Of a stretch of DNA of 60,431 nt, positions 26,077-34,870 are shown piece after piece. Below the pieces are notes generated by a model. That model saw only the letters and a list, made by a program, of their open reading frames with translations. It searched no databases and was not told the DNA's origin. A program made the position numbers and the translations under genes. This DNA is from Actinomycetes bacterium (GTDB lineage: Bacteria; Actinomycetota; Thermoleophilia; Solirubrobacterales; Solirubrobacteraceae), in assembly GCA_021784895.1 (NCBI GenBank), contig JAJYHG010000028.1:1-60431 (forward strand), given 5' to 3'. The first letter of the stretch is position 1; every line of letters begins with the position of its first letter.

Positions 26077-27882
26077 TCAGAGGGCCCGGTCTCGCATGAA
26101 CGCGAGCTCGGAGGTGTAGAGCGACAGCGGCGGAGCGAAGAAGTCGAAGAGCTCGAAGAGCGGCGAGACCAGCGCTTCGACGAGCGGCGGCAGGCGGTCC
26201 TCGATCTCCTCGGGGGTCGCCTGCACATAGGTCGAAATCTCATCCTGATGTGCGATCCGCCCCGGCGGCATGAAGTGCTTGGGCGACGTGATCGATCTCA
26301 GCTCTCGGCCGTCTAGACCGGTCCAGTGCACGAGGAATCTAATCCTCGGCGCAGATACGTAGCGAGCCATGCGGGAGGCATGAAGGAGGCACTCACCGAC
26401 ACGCCAGATCGGAAGAGTGAGGTCTAGGATCGAGCCTGGCTCACCCGTGATCTCGTCCTCCTGATACCCACGGAGCAGAAACATCCGAACCCCCGGCTCG
26501 GCCCGCCAGAAGTCGGCGTGCCCAGCTTCGGTCAGGGCGTTGTCCTTTATCCAGCACTCGATGCCGTCTTCGCGCGGCTCCGGGCGTATGTCGTCTCGGG
26601 TCGGGACCCACCAGGCAGGCCACCCAGTCTCGCGGCCTTGTGACTGGGTCAAGGCGGTCTTCAGCTCGGTAAGCGAAAGCGACGAGCCAATGGCCGTGTA
26701 TGCGACCGACCATGCGCCGGCTGAGTACACGGTCGGTGCCAAGCCGAATTCGTGCTCGACCCGCTCCCGAAGTTTTCGCCGACCGGCACCGTCCAGATCG
26801 ACGAGATCACTCGAGGGTCTACGCCGGCTGGTCGCGCGGTGCTGGGGGACGATGACCTCGTCTCGCAGATGAGCAGCAGCTTCTTCGCCGCGCCCGCCCA
26901 GCGCGCGCAAGTCCGCGAACACGCGGGCTGAGCTCACGATCGGCAGCTCCTCGACCCGTGTCACAAGATCGAACATCATGGTCCCACCGCTTCGGAACTC
27001 GATCCGCCCGCCCTCGGAGACCTCCGAAACCGAAGCGTCGGCCAGCGCCTGTGTGAGGGCACCCGTGAACTGCGAGTCGGGAACGTAGATCTGCAACGAG
27101 GGGACCGCCGTCGTGAACGGCGCGAGTTGCTCGGCGGCCGCCCACCCAGTGACAGCCCATTTGACGTGACGGTCCAAAACCGGTCCGAGCTCCAGGCGCA
27201 AGAACTCGATTGGGTCGGTGAAGATTCGCTCGGCCAGGCGGCGGCGTTGTCGCTCCGAGGCGACCTCTTTCGCCCACGCGTCGAGTAGGCCGTGGATGTC
27301 TGCGAGCTCGCGGCGGGATTTGGGACCTCGCTGTGGCCCCCATTTCGCCGTCCACCCTTCGGCATCGAATGCCTGCAGTACCTGAGAGACCTGCGGTGGC
27401 GACCAGCTTGTCAACTCAGCCAGCTCCGTCGTGCCAATCCCGGAGCTCCAGCCCCGGCTCAGCACCGTCTCGGCGATCGATAGAGCCGACGGCGACCAAG
27501 AGAATTCGCCGCCGGTCGTGTCAGGCTGCGTCTGAACGGAGTCTCGAGCCACGAGAATGCCGTCACCGACGATGTGGGCAGCACCGCTGCCGTCGGCCCA
27601 GTTGGCGCCTAGCTGATCGAGAAACTCGATTGAACCTGGCGAGAGATGACGAGCGACCAGCACCAGGTCTGGCGGCCAATCTTCCTCGAACGATCCGGTC
27701 ACGCGGCGAACGTCCGCCGGCCAGCCCGCTCCCGCCCACAGCGCTCGCACCTCATACGAAGTGGTTGGCGTTCGCAACACGAACCGTTCCGTCGGCGTTA
27801 GTGCGTCGTCGCCGATAGGCTCGACGACTGCTAAGCCGTCGAGTGCGCGGCCGAGTATCGACTGGGCGGGTTTTTCGTTCAT
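26077..27882 (-). CDS. AbiEi-type antitoxin fused to a C-terminal domain known from AlbA_2 proteins
   Basis: The product has 601 residues. Residues about 130-180 form a winged helix (TTELAELTSWSPPQVSQVL). Residues about 240-345 match the AbiEi core, including ARVFADLRALGGRGEEAAAH. Residues about 400-545 (PAWWVPTRDDI, HADFWRAEPGVRMFLLRGYQED, TGLDGREL) resemble the sensor-like C-terminal domain I associate with AlbA_2/Schlafen-type proteins, here without the ATP-binding part. Ordinary AbiEi proteins are about 250-300 residues. The start is ATG 27882, just downstream of the inverted repeat 27888-27912. It is upstream of the nucleotidyltransferase. Confidence 0.68.
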   Translation of the reverse strand: MNEKPAQSILGRALDGLAVVEPIGDDALTPTERFVLRTPTTSYEVRALWAGAGWPADVRRVTGSFEEDWPPDLVLVARHLSPGSIEFLDQLGANWADGSGAAHIVGDGILVARDSVQTQPDTTGGEFSWSPSALSIAETVLSRGWSSGIGTTELAELTSWSPPQVSQVLQAFDAEGWTAKWGPQRGPKSRRELADIHGLLDAWAKEVASERQRRRLAERIFTDPIEFLRLELGPVLDRHVKWAVTGWAAAEQLAPFTTAVPSLQIYVPDSQFTGALTQALADASVSEVSEGGRIEFRSGGTMMFDLVTRVEELPIVSSARVFADLRALGGRGEEAAAHLRDEVIVPQHRATSRRRPSSDLVDLDGAGRRKLRERVEHEFGLAPTVYSAGAWSVAYTAIGSSLSLTELKTALTQSQGRETGWPAWWVPTRDDIRPEPREDGIECWIKDNALTEAGHADFWRAEPGVRMFLLRGYQEDEITGEPGSILDLTLPIWRVGECLLHASRMARYVSAPRIRFLVHWTGLDGRELRSITSPKHFMPPGRIAHQDEISTYVQATPEEIEDRLPPLVEALVSPLFELFDFFAPPLSLYTSELAFMRDRAL

Positions 27883-27887
27883 ATGTG

Positions 27888-27912
27888 CTTATTCAGTCTA
27901 GAAGCGAATAAG
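27888..27912. promoter_or_regulatory. Operator-like inverted repeat in a divergent promoter
   Basis: CTTATTC (27888-27894) and GAATAAG (27906-27912) are perfect 7-base arms 11 bases apart, 6 bases from the ATG of the AbiEi-like gene. A TAGACT -10-like hexamer on the minus strand lies between the arms, so binding would block that promoter. AbiEi proteins are known to repress their own operon at such repeats. The plus-strand gene at 27959 is divergent from the same region. Confidence 0.6.
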
Positions 27913-27958
27913 GCAGAATCACCGAAAAACTCTCGTTGGCCCGTAAGAGGACAGACCA

Positions 27959-29461
27959 ATGACATTACGGCGACTGAAGGTCGAGCAAGGATCGCGCCCC
28001 ACCTTTCCTGCATGGCCTGAGCCGACTGATAAGGAGCGCGGGGCTCTATTTGCCGGCCGTGCGCGCTATCGCCGGCTGACGATCCTGCTCGACGAAGACG
28101 TCCTGTCAAACGCAGATCTCTTTAGCTGGGGGAAGGACGCGTTGTTGGCGGGGCTGCTCTCGATCGAGCTGATCGATTGCTTTCAATATGCCGACGCCGG
28201 TCCGTCCAACTACATCGTCAGACAGAACGATGAGCACATGGGCAGTTACGTGCCTGGTTGGGTGGTGCTCGAGGCCGACGCTGGCACCGGCATACGAGGA
28301 GTACGGACAGCAAAGCCAGGGCTCATCAGCGACACCGCAATATCCGGCAACCTCGCCGAGATCGCTGCGGCCGACTCAACAACCAGCGCTTACACCGACT
28401 TGCCCCCGAGTGACGCAGCTCACCGCAGGAGGAACGACGCCGTCGCCTTGCAGGTTGCAGCTGCGATTGGTGCCGACCTCTTCATCACCACACGGCCGTA
28501 CCTCTACGAGAAGCGGTGGGGCATGGGCGGTGGTGTCACGCTGGTCGGCGTCGACGACGCGCTCGCAATCATCGGGCTCTACCTGCGGGCCCAAGGTCGC
28601 TACGTGACCTGGCGAGGAGCCGACGGCCGGGGCACGTCGACGATGAATCGCGGTCTGTTCTACTGGGTGGGCACGCGAGAGCTCCTGCCGGCGGCTTGGC
28701 GATGGTTCACAGCCTGTCTGCAGCATTCACACGGTGGGGGCGACGAGCGTCTCGTCTTCGTCGCACAGTCTGTCCTGCAACGCACTCAGCGCGCGATCCA
28801 GGCGCGCGACGACTTGCACGTCGCATTGAATAAACCACCTGACAACGACACGGCTGAGGAGGCACTCGCGGCGATGGACGTCGTGCTGTTGCTCCTGATG
28901 GGTGCCGTCGACGGAACGGCGCGCGTGGCGCACACGACCCTGCGTCTCGCGAGCGAGCCACACAACAGCGGCTGGCAACGACGGCGACGATGGCTGCGCG
29001 AGGTAGCGGATCACTCGTCGGAGCTTGCTGACCTGTTCATCACAGACACCGACCAGTGGAACGTGCTTACGATCCTCCGACTCCTCAGGAACGCGATCCA
29101 CGGTGAGGCGCTGCAACCACTCGCCGTTGGAGCCGCGCATCACCGCGAGCGAACGCTCGTAGGACTACCAAGTGCGGATACGGGCGAACTCATGACGGCG
29201 ATCGACGCGCTAGGCGGCGGCGCGATGTGGGGCGTCGAATCGTTGATACCGGGAAGCCTGCACTTTGAGCCCGGGCAGCTCATCGAGGAGCTGTTCCCGC
29301 GAGTACTCGCGCTACTCAATCGCGTCATGGAAACGACACCAGTAGAGCAACTGAGCCACGTAGCACTCAGTCCCACTGACAGTCTCCCACCACGGGATAA
29401 CCGCTTTGAAACGTTCGGCGACGTGAACCGCCATAGCATTCGTTGGCAGCTCGGCCTGTAG
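27959..29461 (+). CDS. Unknown 500-residue protein divergent from the AbiEi-like operon
   Basis: ATG 27959 is preceded by an AAGAGGA ribosome-binding site. There is no membrane segment or signal peptide. Residues about 155-175 (NDAVALQVAAAIGADLFITT) have a PIN-like look. Near residue 380, RLLRNAIHGEAL resembles the short RN-X-X-H helix ends of HEPN-like domains, but spacing differs from the catalytic R-X4-6-H form. Neither is enough to assign a function. Shared intergenic DNA suggests common control with the AbiEi-like gene. Confidence 0.6.
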   Translation: MTLRRLKVEQGSRPTFPAWPEPTDKERGALFAGRARYRRLTILLDEDVLSNADLFSWGKDALLAGLLSIELIDCFQYADAGPSNYIVRQNDEHMGSYVPGWVVLEADAGTGIRGVRTAKPGLISDTAISGNLAEIAAADSTTSAYTDLPPSDAAHRRRNDAVALQVAAAIGADLFITTRPYLYEKRWGMGGGVTLVGVDDALAIIGLYLRAQGRYVTWRGADGRGTSTMNRGLFYWVGTRELLPAAWRWFTACLQHSHGGGDERLVFVAQSVLQRTQRAIQARDDLHVALNKPPDNDTAEEALAAMDVVLLLLMGAVDGTARVAHTTLRLASEPHNSGWQRRRRWLREVADHSSELADLFITDTDQWNVLTILRLLRNAIHGEALQPLAVGAAHHRERTLVGLPSADTGELMTAIDALGGGAMWGVESLIPGSLHFEPGQLIEELFPRVLALLNRVMETTPVEQLSHVALSPTDSLPPRDNRFETFGDVNRHSIRWQLGL

Positions 29462-29742
29462 GTGCCAAGAGCAAGAACGCCACCATCAGATAGACGCGAA
29501 CTGCGGCGGGGGCATTGGCAAAGCACCAAGCCCCAACGCAGCGTATGAGCCCAGCGGTCGGCGAAGAGCCACACCGGTGCGCCCTGTCTCGCCGCGGGCG
29601 AATAGCCCGAAAGTCAGCTGGGCAAGTCCTAGGCCAGAAGCTGACGAACGTCCTGCATGGGCTGGACTTCAGGACAGCTCGCTGACGAGGAGCAAGGGCG
29701 CGTACTCCAGCCGCGTACTCCCATCGCACAGCGACGCAGCCG
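29462..29742. other. Non-coding segment duplicated near 52.3 kb
   Basis: No gene seen. Much of 29590-29742 recurs at 52300-52436 (for example GAATAGCCCGAA, then CCAGAAGCT and ACAGCTCGCTGAC), always just downstream of an abiEii-like gene. Confidence 0.5.
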
Positions 29743-30636
29743 TCAGTCCTCCCAGACGGCGGAGGCCGGGTTCCATCTGCCGGCAGCGGTGCCGCCGAAC
29801 AGCGGCTCGGCGAACGGTCTCACGATCCCCAGGGCCTCGTCGAGGTTGTGTGCGATCGGCAGTAGGGACTTGGTTGCGGTGGCCGCATAGCCGGGCGTCC
29901 ACAGGGCTCGGTCCTCAACGTCGAAGCGTGTCGGTGGCTGGATCGCGCGGCGTTCAAGCTCAGAGTGCAGGGCGGTGAGCTGTTCGGCTGCAGGGATCGA
30001 CGCGGAGGTGACGATCGCTACGAGGTCGACCAGGTCGCGGAAGCGGGTTGATGGTGCCTCCCGTGTTCCGTAGCGCTGAAGGATCGCGGCGATCTTGTCG
30101 GCGACGTGGTCGACAAGCGGATACGCGCGGTAGCCCTGCTGCTCGATATCGGGGATGGCAATGCGCGCCAGGGCGGGAACGTCGTCAGGGTCGCCGGTCA
30201 TCTTGACGTCAGAGCCGACCAGGTCCACATGAAATCGCGCCCACTGCGCGGTACCGAGGTGCGCAATGACCGGGACGCGTGCGCCCTCGGTCCCGGACTC
30301 GATGATCTGCGTGTTGCCGAGCTCGAAGCGAAACCAGTCACCAATATCCGCGGCGGCGGCGGCCCGGAGGTCGGCTAGGGCTTGCTCGCGTGCTCTGTTG
30401 CGGTGAACATCTATGTCGAGGCTCCCGCGAACGCCGATCTCGCGTGCGAGCAGCGCGGTTGCGCCCTTGAGGATCCAGTCCTGGTCGTTGAGGTACAGGC
30501 GCGCAAGCAGGCGGTCGTACGCGAACTGGCGCTGCAGCTGAGGCAGGTTCCAGGGGCTTGTCTTAGCGAGGTTCTGAAGCCTTGAGGTGAGCGCTGCACG
30601 GAACGCCGCCGGCGACCTGTAATGGCGGCTGGTCAC
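29743..30636 (-). CDS. abiEii: Type IV toxin AbiEii, nucleotidyltransferase
   Basis: The product has 297 residues, the usual size. KGATALLAREIGVRGSLDIDVHR near residues 58-80 is the nucleotidyltransferase motif (LKGATAL, then DxD). DHVADKIAAIL and FRDLVDLVAI are conserved AbiEii helices. It overlaps the antitoxin gene by 4 bases (ATGA, 30633-30636). Family members block growth by transferring nucleotides to an RNA target and act in phage abortive infection. A dead paralogue is at 52432-52928. Confidence 0.86.
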   Translation of the reverse strand: MTSRHYRSPAAFRAALTSRLQNLAKTSPWNLPQLQRQFAYDRLLARLYLNDQDWILKGATALLAREIGVRGSLDIDVHRNRAREQALADLRAAAAADIGDWFRFELGNTQIIESGTEGARVPVIAHLGTAQWARFHVDLVGSDVKMTGDPDDVPALARIAIPDIEQQGYRAYPLVDHVADKIAAILQRYGTREAPSTRFRDLVDLVAIVTSASIPAAEQLTALHSELERRAIQPPTRFDVEDRALWTPGYAATATKSLLPIAHNLDEALGIVRPFAEPLFGGTAAGRWNPASAVWED

Positions 30637-31460
30637 CGGTGATCACCAACCGCGCTTTGTGTTTCCTCCCAGCCACCCGGATCGGGATCGCGCCTGGATG
30701 CTTGGGGTATGAGGCTGTTGCGGGCCTCCTGTAGCCAACGTCCGCTATCTGGATGGTGTACGAGGTCTAGGAGCCATGCGAGCAGCGCGAGGCCGTCGTG
30801 GCGACGCAGCCCGAAGCGTGCCGCCGACGGGGCGAGCGACCTGGCGAACGTCGCCGGGTAGTCGTAGACCTTCTCGATCGAGGCCGTGATGATCTGTGCG
30901 ACTGCCTCGGGGTCTTCGCTGTCGAGCAGGAGATCGGCGGCTATCTCTGAGGGGCGGGTGACCGGGAGCCCGCCCATCTCGATCCACCTGCCGGGTCCTT
31001 CCCGTCGGACGTGAAACCGTACGCCAGGCTTGCGCGACTGCCGTCGTCTGGGGACGGTGAACTCGTGCCGGTCGGCGGGCAGATCACCTACGCCATACAC
31101 CGAAGCGGCCGAACGGTGCGAAACGACGCCTTGATCGATCGTGCGCCGCCAGCGCTGCACATCAGGTGCCAGATGCAGCCAGGCTGCCCTGAGCTCCACA
31201 TGGTCGGGCACCGGGGCGCCGGCGAGCCGGTAGACCCCTGTATCGACGCGTTCAAGCGATGTTGCGGCAACGAGCCGTTCGAACGTGGCACGAGGAACCC
31301 CAGCAGTCTGCGCCTGCTGGCGCGTGACCAGCCCCCACTGGTCTTCAGCAACGTGAGCCAGGCGAAGAAGAGGCGGAGTTCGCACAGCTGTATCGCATTC
31401 TACATCCGTTAGGGTAGTAACTGCAGTATCTCGTGCTGGAACCGCTGCGAAAACCATCAT
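30633..31460 (-). CDS. abiEi: Type IV antitoxin AbiEi
   Basis: The product has 275 residues. LVTRQQAQTAGVPRATFERL (residues 43-62) is the N-terminal winged helix. RSAASVYGVGDLP and VTRPSEIAADLL are conserved AbiEi landmarks. The C-terminal domain follows with helical repeats. The start may be ATG 31460 or 31457, inside a palindrome (31455-31468), or further downstream near residue 20-30. It acts as transcriptional repressor and neutraliser of the adjacent AbiEii. Confidence 0.84.
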   Translation of the reverse strand: MMVFAAVPARDTAVTTLTDVECDTAVRTPPLLRLAHVAEDQWGLVTRQQAQTAGVPRATFERLVAATSLERVDTGVYRLAGAPVPDHVELRAAWLHLAPDVQRWRRTIDQGVVSHRSAASVYGVGDLPADRHEFTVPRRRQSRKPGVRFHVRREGPGRWIEMGGLPVTRPSEIAADLLLDSEDPEAVAQIITASIEKVYDYPATFARSLAPSAARFGLRRHDGLALLAWLLDLVHHPDSGRWLQEARNSLIPQASRRDPDPGGWEETQSAVGDHR

Positions 31461-31468
31461 TAATGATG
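31455..31468. promoter_or_regulatory. 14-bp perfect palindrome at the AbiEi start
   Basis: CATCATTAATGATG spans the putative start codons. It is a plausible autoregulatory site or a chance symmetric start region. No second copy was seen. Confidence 0.4.
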
Positions 31469-31470
31469 TA

Positions 31471-31878
31471 TTAAGCAGTCCTAACTCGGTCGCATGTCGG
31501 GTCGGGAGGAGAAGGATCCCTGCCGCTGGAGTCCTGACGGCTTCGGCCGGGGGACGAGTTCGCTTGGCATCGGGCTGCGTCTCGCATCGGGCCGCCTGGG
31601 GAAGACAGCAACCAGTGCTCGATCTCTGAGCGGATGAACTTCCAACGCTTGCCGATCTTGTGTCCCGGGATCAGTCCTGCTCGAGCCCATGCCTCCACGG
31701 TGTGAATCGGTTCTTTGATGAGCTCGGAGACGTCCGCTGATGTCATCACGTCATCCGCGGTGAGCCGAATGTCGTGAACCTCGCGCATCACGCGGAGGAG
31801 CTCTGCAACTTCTTCTGGTGTACGGAAGGGGCGACGGGCTGGGCCCTGCCGCTGCATGCCTTCATCAAAAATGGCCAC
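31471..31878 (-). CDS. Excisionase/HTH_17-type DNA-binding protein
   Basis: The start is GTG 31878, preceded by GGAG at good spacing (GGAGAAACCAAACC), giving 135 residues; ATG 31857 is the alternative. MTSADVSELIKEPIHTVEAW, then GKRWKFIRSEIEHWL (about residues 48-90), is a typical HTH_17 fold. The tail is Ser/Pro/Arg-rich. The stop lies 10 bases from the AbiEi gene, so the two genes run in the same direction. The 5' region is duplicated at 56.5 kb. Confidence 0.68.
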   Translation of the reverse strand: MAIFDEGMQRQGPARRPFRTPEEVAELLRVMREVHDIRLTADDVMTSADVSELIKEPIHTVEAWARAGLIPGHKIGKRWKFIRSEIEHWLLSSPGGPMRDAARCQANSSPGRSRQDSSGRDPSPPDPTCDRVRTA

Positions 31879-32126
31879 GGTTTGGTTTCTCCAATGTCGT
31901 TGGTCTGGGGCAGGGATGACCGCTGCTGTGCAGTGGTCTTCGCCCTGCGGTGGGCCACGGCATTGGAGATGGCACTCGGCGGCTGGTGGGCGCCGGGCGG
32001 TGGTGGAGGTTCCGTTACGCCGGCGTCGGGATCGAGCGGGCGTGCGTGCCAGAACGCGGCCGGGCACCGTGACCACCACGGCGCATCGACTGGGTGCGGG
32101 TTCTGGTCACGCGTCTTGCCGGCGGT
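31874..32126 (-). repeat. Duplicated ~250-bp segment, copy 1
   Basis: It aligns with 56512-56765 at high identity with small indels. It starts at the shared GTGGC/CCAAACC boundary and includes a block with CCGTGACCACCACGG. Indels break both reading directions except at the far end, where both copies encode the same protein tail (RSIPTPA) on the minus strand. Confidence 0.7.
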
Positions 32127-32704
32127 GGTCCGGGCGGGGGCATGGCTCGCAGCTGACCAAGCTCAAGCTCGGGCAGGCTGTCGGCGCCTGTGTTGGCAGG
32201 CTGTATAGCGGCGAAGCCGTCTAGCAGCGTGTCTTCGCGGATTGGTCGCACGATTTCGCGGAAGGCTCGGCGCTCCCCGCGCCACCCGCGACTGCGGCAA
32301 GCAAGCTCTTTCCGGGCTCTGGTGGCGGCGCCCTGGCGGCAGAGCTGCCGTTGCTCGGGTGTTCGGGCGCGCTTCATCAGCGCCTCCCAGTCGCGCGGGA
32401 TGCACGCTGCGAACTGTCCCGGGACGCCGATGAACATGAGCCGCTCCTGGATCTGGTCCTCGAGGTCCCAGCAGGTTCCACGAGCCCAGTCCTTGCGTGC
32501 TCGCACCTTCGGCCGCGGCGCCTGACGCGGCATGTCTGGCTCGGCGGTGATTTCGCCGCACACGACCCGCTCGAGCGCCAGGAAAACCTCAGGCTCGGGT
32601 GTTGGAGGCAGCTCGGGTAGCTGTTGGCGTCTCTCGGGGCGCCGCTTCGGGAGCCTGGTGATCGCCTTGCGCAGAACCTGGGAGATGGAGCCAGAGCATG
32701 CCAT
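32015..32704 (-). CDS. Unknown protein with conserved basic tail
   Basis: ATG 32704 gives about 230 residues; the frame is open further upstream. The middle part (CWDLEDQIQERLMFIGVPGQ, FAACIPRDWEALMKRAR) looks coding and mostly helical. The last 35 residues (RRVTRTR, then RRGGHGAR, then RSIPTPA) are nearly the same as the tail of the short protein at 56654-56893. No family recognised and no obvious ribosome-binding site. Confidence 0.5.
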   Translation of the reverse strand: MACSGSISQVLRKAITRLPKRRPERRQQLPELPPTPEPEVFLALERVVCGEITAEPDMPRQAPRPKVRARKDWARGTCWDLEDQIQERLMFIGVPGQFAACIPRDWEALMKRARTPEQRQLCRQGAATRARKELACRSRGWRGERRAFREIVRPIREDTLLDGFAAIQPANTGADSLPELELGQLRAMPPPGPPPARRVTRTRTQSMRRGGHGARPRSGTHARSIPTPA

Positions 32705-32860
32705 TTGTGGACGATAAAGAAAAGCAGCCCGCGCGGACGGAAAGCCTTCGGGGGCTTTCGCGAGCGTTCTTGTGTTTGCGGGAAACGCTCGACGCCTGTT
32801 CGTTGATCCGCTCTTTCGGGGCTGTCTCAGAACCGGATCGAGCACTGCGGCTGCTGCTGG

Positions 32861-33130
32861 CTACCGGGGATCGTCGGTGTCAGCCGCGCACGCGTCCAGC
32901 CGTGCTTGTCTGCCTGCTTGGGCGAGTAGCTGGGCGGTCTGTGAGAGCCGCTGGCACTCGATGAGACGCTCCTCGCCGGTCATGAGCATGCTTTTCCGCA
33001 GTAGGGCCCGGTCGATGCCTGTCGCCTCGGTGATGTCGTACTGACGGCCGAGGACGATAGGGCCGTGCCGGAATGCGCGGTAGCGGCGTTTGAGCCGGTA
33101 AAGCCGCGTGACTCGATAACGGTCGGGCAC
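32861..33130 (-). CDS. Small basic protein, unknown
   Basis: The product has 89 residues from ATG 33130. RVTRLYRLKRRYRAFRHGP, then GRQYDITEATGIDRALL, gives a plausible helical DNA-associated protein. It is followed downstream by the gene at 32015-32704 on the same strand. No family was recognised. Confidence 0.45.
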   Translation of the reverse strand: MPDRYRVTRLYRLKRRYRAFRHGPIVLGRQYDITEATGIDRALLRKSMLMTGEERLIECQRLSQTAQLLAQAGRQARLDACAADTDDPR

Positions 33131-33169
33131 GTCTCGGAGGGTAGCTGGACATGTGCGCGCGAGACAGGG

Positions 33170-33697
33170 CTACGGGGGCCAGTTGATCGCGGCCGCGACC
33201 GTCCTGGCCTGCAGGTCGAGCACCCGGCTCTGCTCGGTCGGCTCGTATGTGTCGGTGTTCAGCGCGTACCAGTCCAGGCGCCGCGTGTCCGGGTCGGCGA
33301 TGATCAGCTCGTTGACGCTGTGGGTGGCGTAGAAGTCGAGCTTTGCGTGGGTCTCATCCCCGGGGGAGAGGACCTCGATCACGACCTGCGCGGTCCGTAG
33401 GTACAGCGCGTCACCGGGCCCGGGGTTGAGGATCCCGCCATCGGGGACACGGAAGTTATTGGGCTGGCCGAGGTTGAACGCGTCGAGATACTCAAGGCCG
33501 CGCCGGTGCGCTGCCGGCGCGAGCGCGATCGCGAGAGCGACCTTGAGCGCGGAGTGACCGGTCGGCCGCGGGGGGCGTATGTGAAGGATGCCTTCCCAAA
33601 CCTCGTCAAAGCGCCCGTTGCCCGTCGCTTCGCGCCGCTCGAGAAACGCGACGAGCTCTGGCGGGAGCGGATCACGAACAAGGACCGGAACCAGGAC
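33170..33697 (-). pseudogene. Uma2-family (PD-(D/E)XK-like) protein, 5' end damaged
   Basis: The frame 33170-33697 gives PLPPELVAFLERRE, FRVPDGGILNPG (Asp), VVIEVLSPGDETHAKLDFY (Glu and Lys) and NELIIADPDTRRLDWY, the Uma2 core. A stop precedes it with no ATG, GTG or TTG in frame. Just upstream a GTG (about 33704) lies in another frame, so a one-base shift near the start explains the loss. Uma2 proteins are common in cyanobacteria and actinobacteria; function is uncertain. Confidence 0.68.
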
Positions 33698-33759
33698 TCA
33701 CGATCGGGAAGCTCAGGGGTTCGTGCACGCGGTCTACCAGTCGAGCATCTCTGCCCAGT

Positions 33760-34062
33760 TCAGCAGCCGTCCGCGTCGTAGCGGGGCTCTGGTTTGGATG
33801 GGGGCTTGTACCCGGCGGCGAGCTCATCGAAGGCGCCGGGCACGAACCTTGTGGCGCCGTCGTAGGTGAACCACCCGCCGGCCTGCTCAACCAGCCACCG
33901 GTACGTTTCTAGGTCGCGCTTGTAGCGGGGGTCAAGTAGCGCATACTCGAGATCGCGGTCCCAGACGGTCGCCCAGCGGTCCTCGCTGACGTAGCGCATG
34001 AACCCCAGCAGCGCGTTCTGCTGAACCGTCAGATCGTCTCTGGAAAACAACTCGATCATCAT
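33760..34062 (-). CDS. Small acidic protein, unknown
   Basis: ATG 34062 (or 34059) gives about 100 residues; the frame is open to 34176, but those extra residues look non-coding. A GGGGATAA lies upstream of the start. DDLTVQQNALLGFMRYVSED, then DPRYKRDLETYRWLVEQAGGW, looks coding. No family known to me. It ends 63 bases before the Uma2 relic. Confidence 0.5.
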   Translation of the reverse strand: MMIELFSRDDLTVQQNALLGFMRYVSEDRWATVWDRDLEYALLDPRYKRDLETYRWLVEQAGGWFTYDGATRFVPGAFDELAAGYKPPSKPEPRYDADGC

Positions 34063-34444
34063 CACGATCTTATCCCCATGGCGGACCGATCCCGGGGAGA
34101 TTGGACCTCGAGCGAACCCATCCGGGCCTCGAGCTGGCAGCCCTCGCTCTACCAACCCGCCAGCTGGCCGGGGCACTGCACCCGGCTACCAGGCCGCTCT
34201 GTCGCCGGGTCTACGCCCAACGCCTACCGGTAACCACCGCTCGCTCACCGGTCCTGCCACCACGCCACCCCAGGTTCCGCGGCCCGCTAACGGCGCTTCC
34301 CGCGGCCCATCCGGGCCGCTCGGTCCTAAGCCCCCTCCTCGGCCCAGGGGCCTCGTCTCGCGCTTGCACAGTTGGATCAACATGATCCGGGGTATGTCAG
34401 CCAGTCATCTGGCGTGTGTTTTCGTGGTGTTTGACGGCAAGCGA
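34063..34444. other. Region without a gene
   Basis: GC-rich sequence with short runs of CCGGG/CGCGG repeats. I see no coding frame with protein-like composition and no RNA gene. Confidence 0.45.
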
Positions 34445-34477
34445 CGTGATCTTGTAGCCCCCGGCTACAAGATCACG
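34445..34477. promoter_or_regulatory. 15-base-arm palindrome upstream of small HTH gene
   Basis: CGTGATCTTGTAGCC (34445-34459) and GGCTACAAGATCACG (34463-34477) are perfect arms around CCC. The core TGTAGC-N5-GCTACA recurs at 34533-34549 and, imperfectly, at 34871-34887. Operator-like. Confidence 0.6.
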
Positions 34478-34532
34478 GACTGGGTGTGTGACCGTCACCT
34501 GGATGACCGGCGGCCGGTGCCTGCACCGCGTG

Positions 34533-34549
34533 TGTAGCCCCCCGCTACA
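34533..34549. promoter_or_regulatory. Second TGTAGC-N5-GCTACA palindrome
   Basis: TGTAGC (34533-34538) and GCTACA (34544-34549) end one base before the GTG start at 34550. A protein bound here would cover the start of the small HTH gene. Confidence 0.6.
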
Positions 34550-34828
34550 GTGATTGGTGTGGTAGGTGGTAGCGGGTATGGCGAGCAGCTGCGTCTGGAG
34601 GACGATCCGGTGCTAGCCGCGTGGGACACGCTCGTGCACCTCTCTGAACGTGAGCGCGCGCTTGCCGGTGAGCTTGAGGTGGTGCGTGGCGAGCTTTACG
34701 CGCACGCGAGGGCGATGAGAGCCAGCCGGGTCGCGACGGTCGCACAGATCGCCGTACGGCTTGAACGCAACCGCCAGCGCGTGAACGCGTGGATGCGAAC
34801 CGCGCCGAAGCTAGCCGACGACAGTTGA
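34550..34828 (+). CDS. Small HTH-like protein, unknown
   Basis: The longest frame starts at GTG 34550 (92 residues); GTG 34559 is an alternative. There is no room for a ribosome-binding site, so the mRNA may be leaderless. The C-terminal part TVAQIAVRLERNRQRVNAWM resembles a helix-turn-helix after a long helix (SERERALAGELEVVRGEL). It is bracketed by three related palindromes, which makes autoregulation likely. Confidence 0.5.
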   Translation: MIGVVGGSGYGEQLRLEDDPVLAAWDTLVHLSERERALAGELEVVRGELYAHARAMRASRVATVAQIAVRLERNRQRVNAWMRTAPKLADDS

Positions 34829-34870
34829 GCGACAGGACCACTGGTTGGGCCGCCGACTCGGTGCCGCGCG

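Noticed and set aside
34063-34440. GC-rich repeats as a CRISPR-like or RNA locus
   Set aside because: No regular repeat-spacer spacing and no cas genes in the window.
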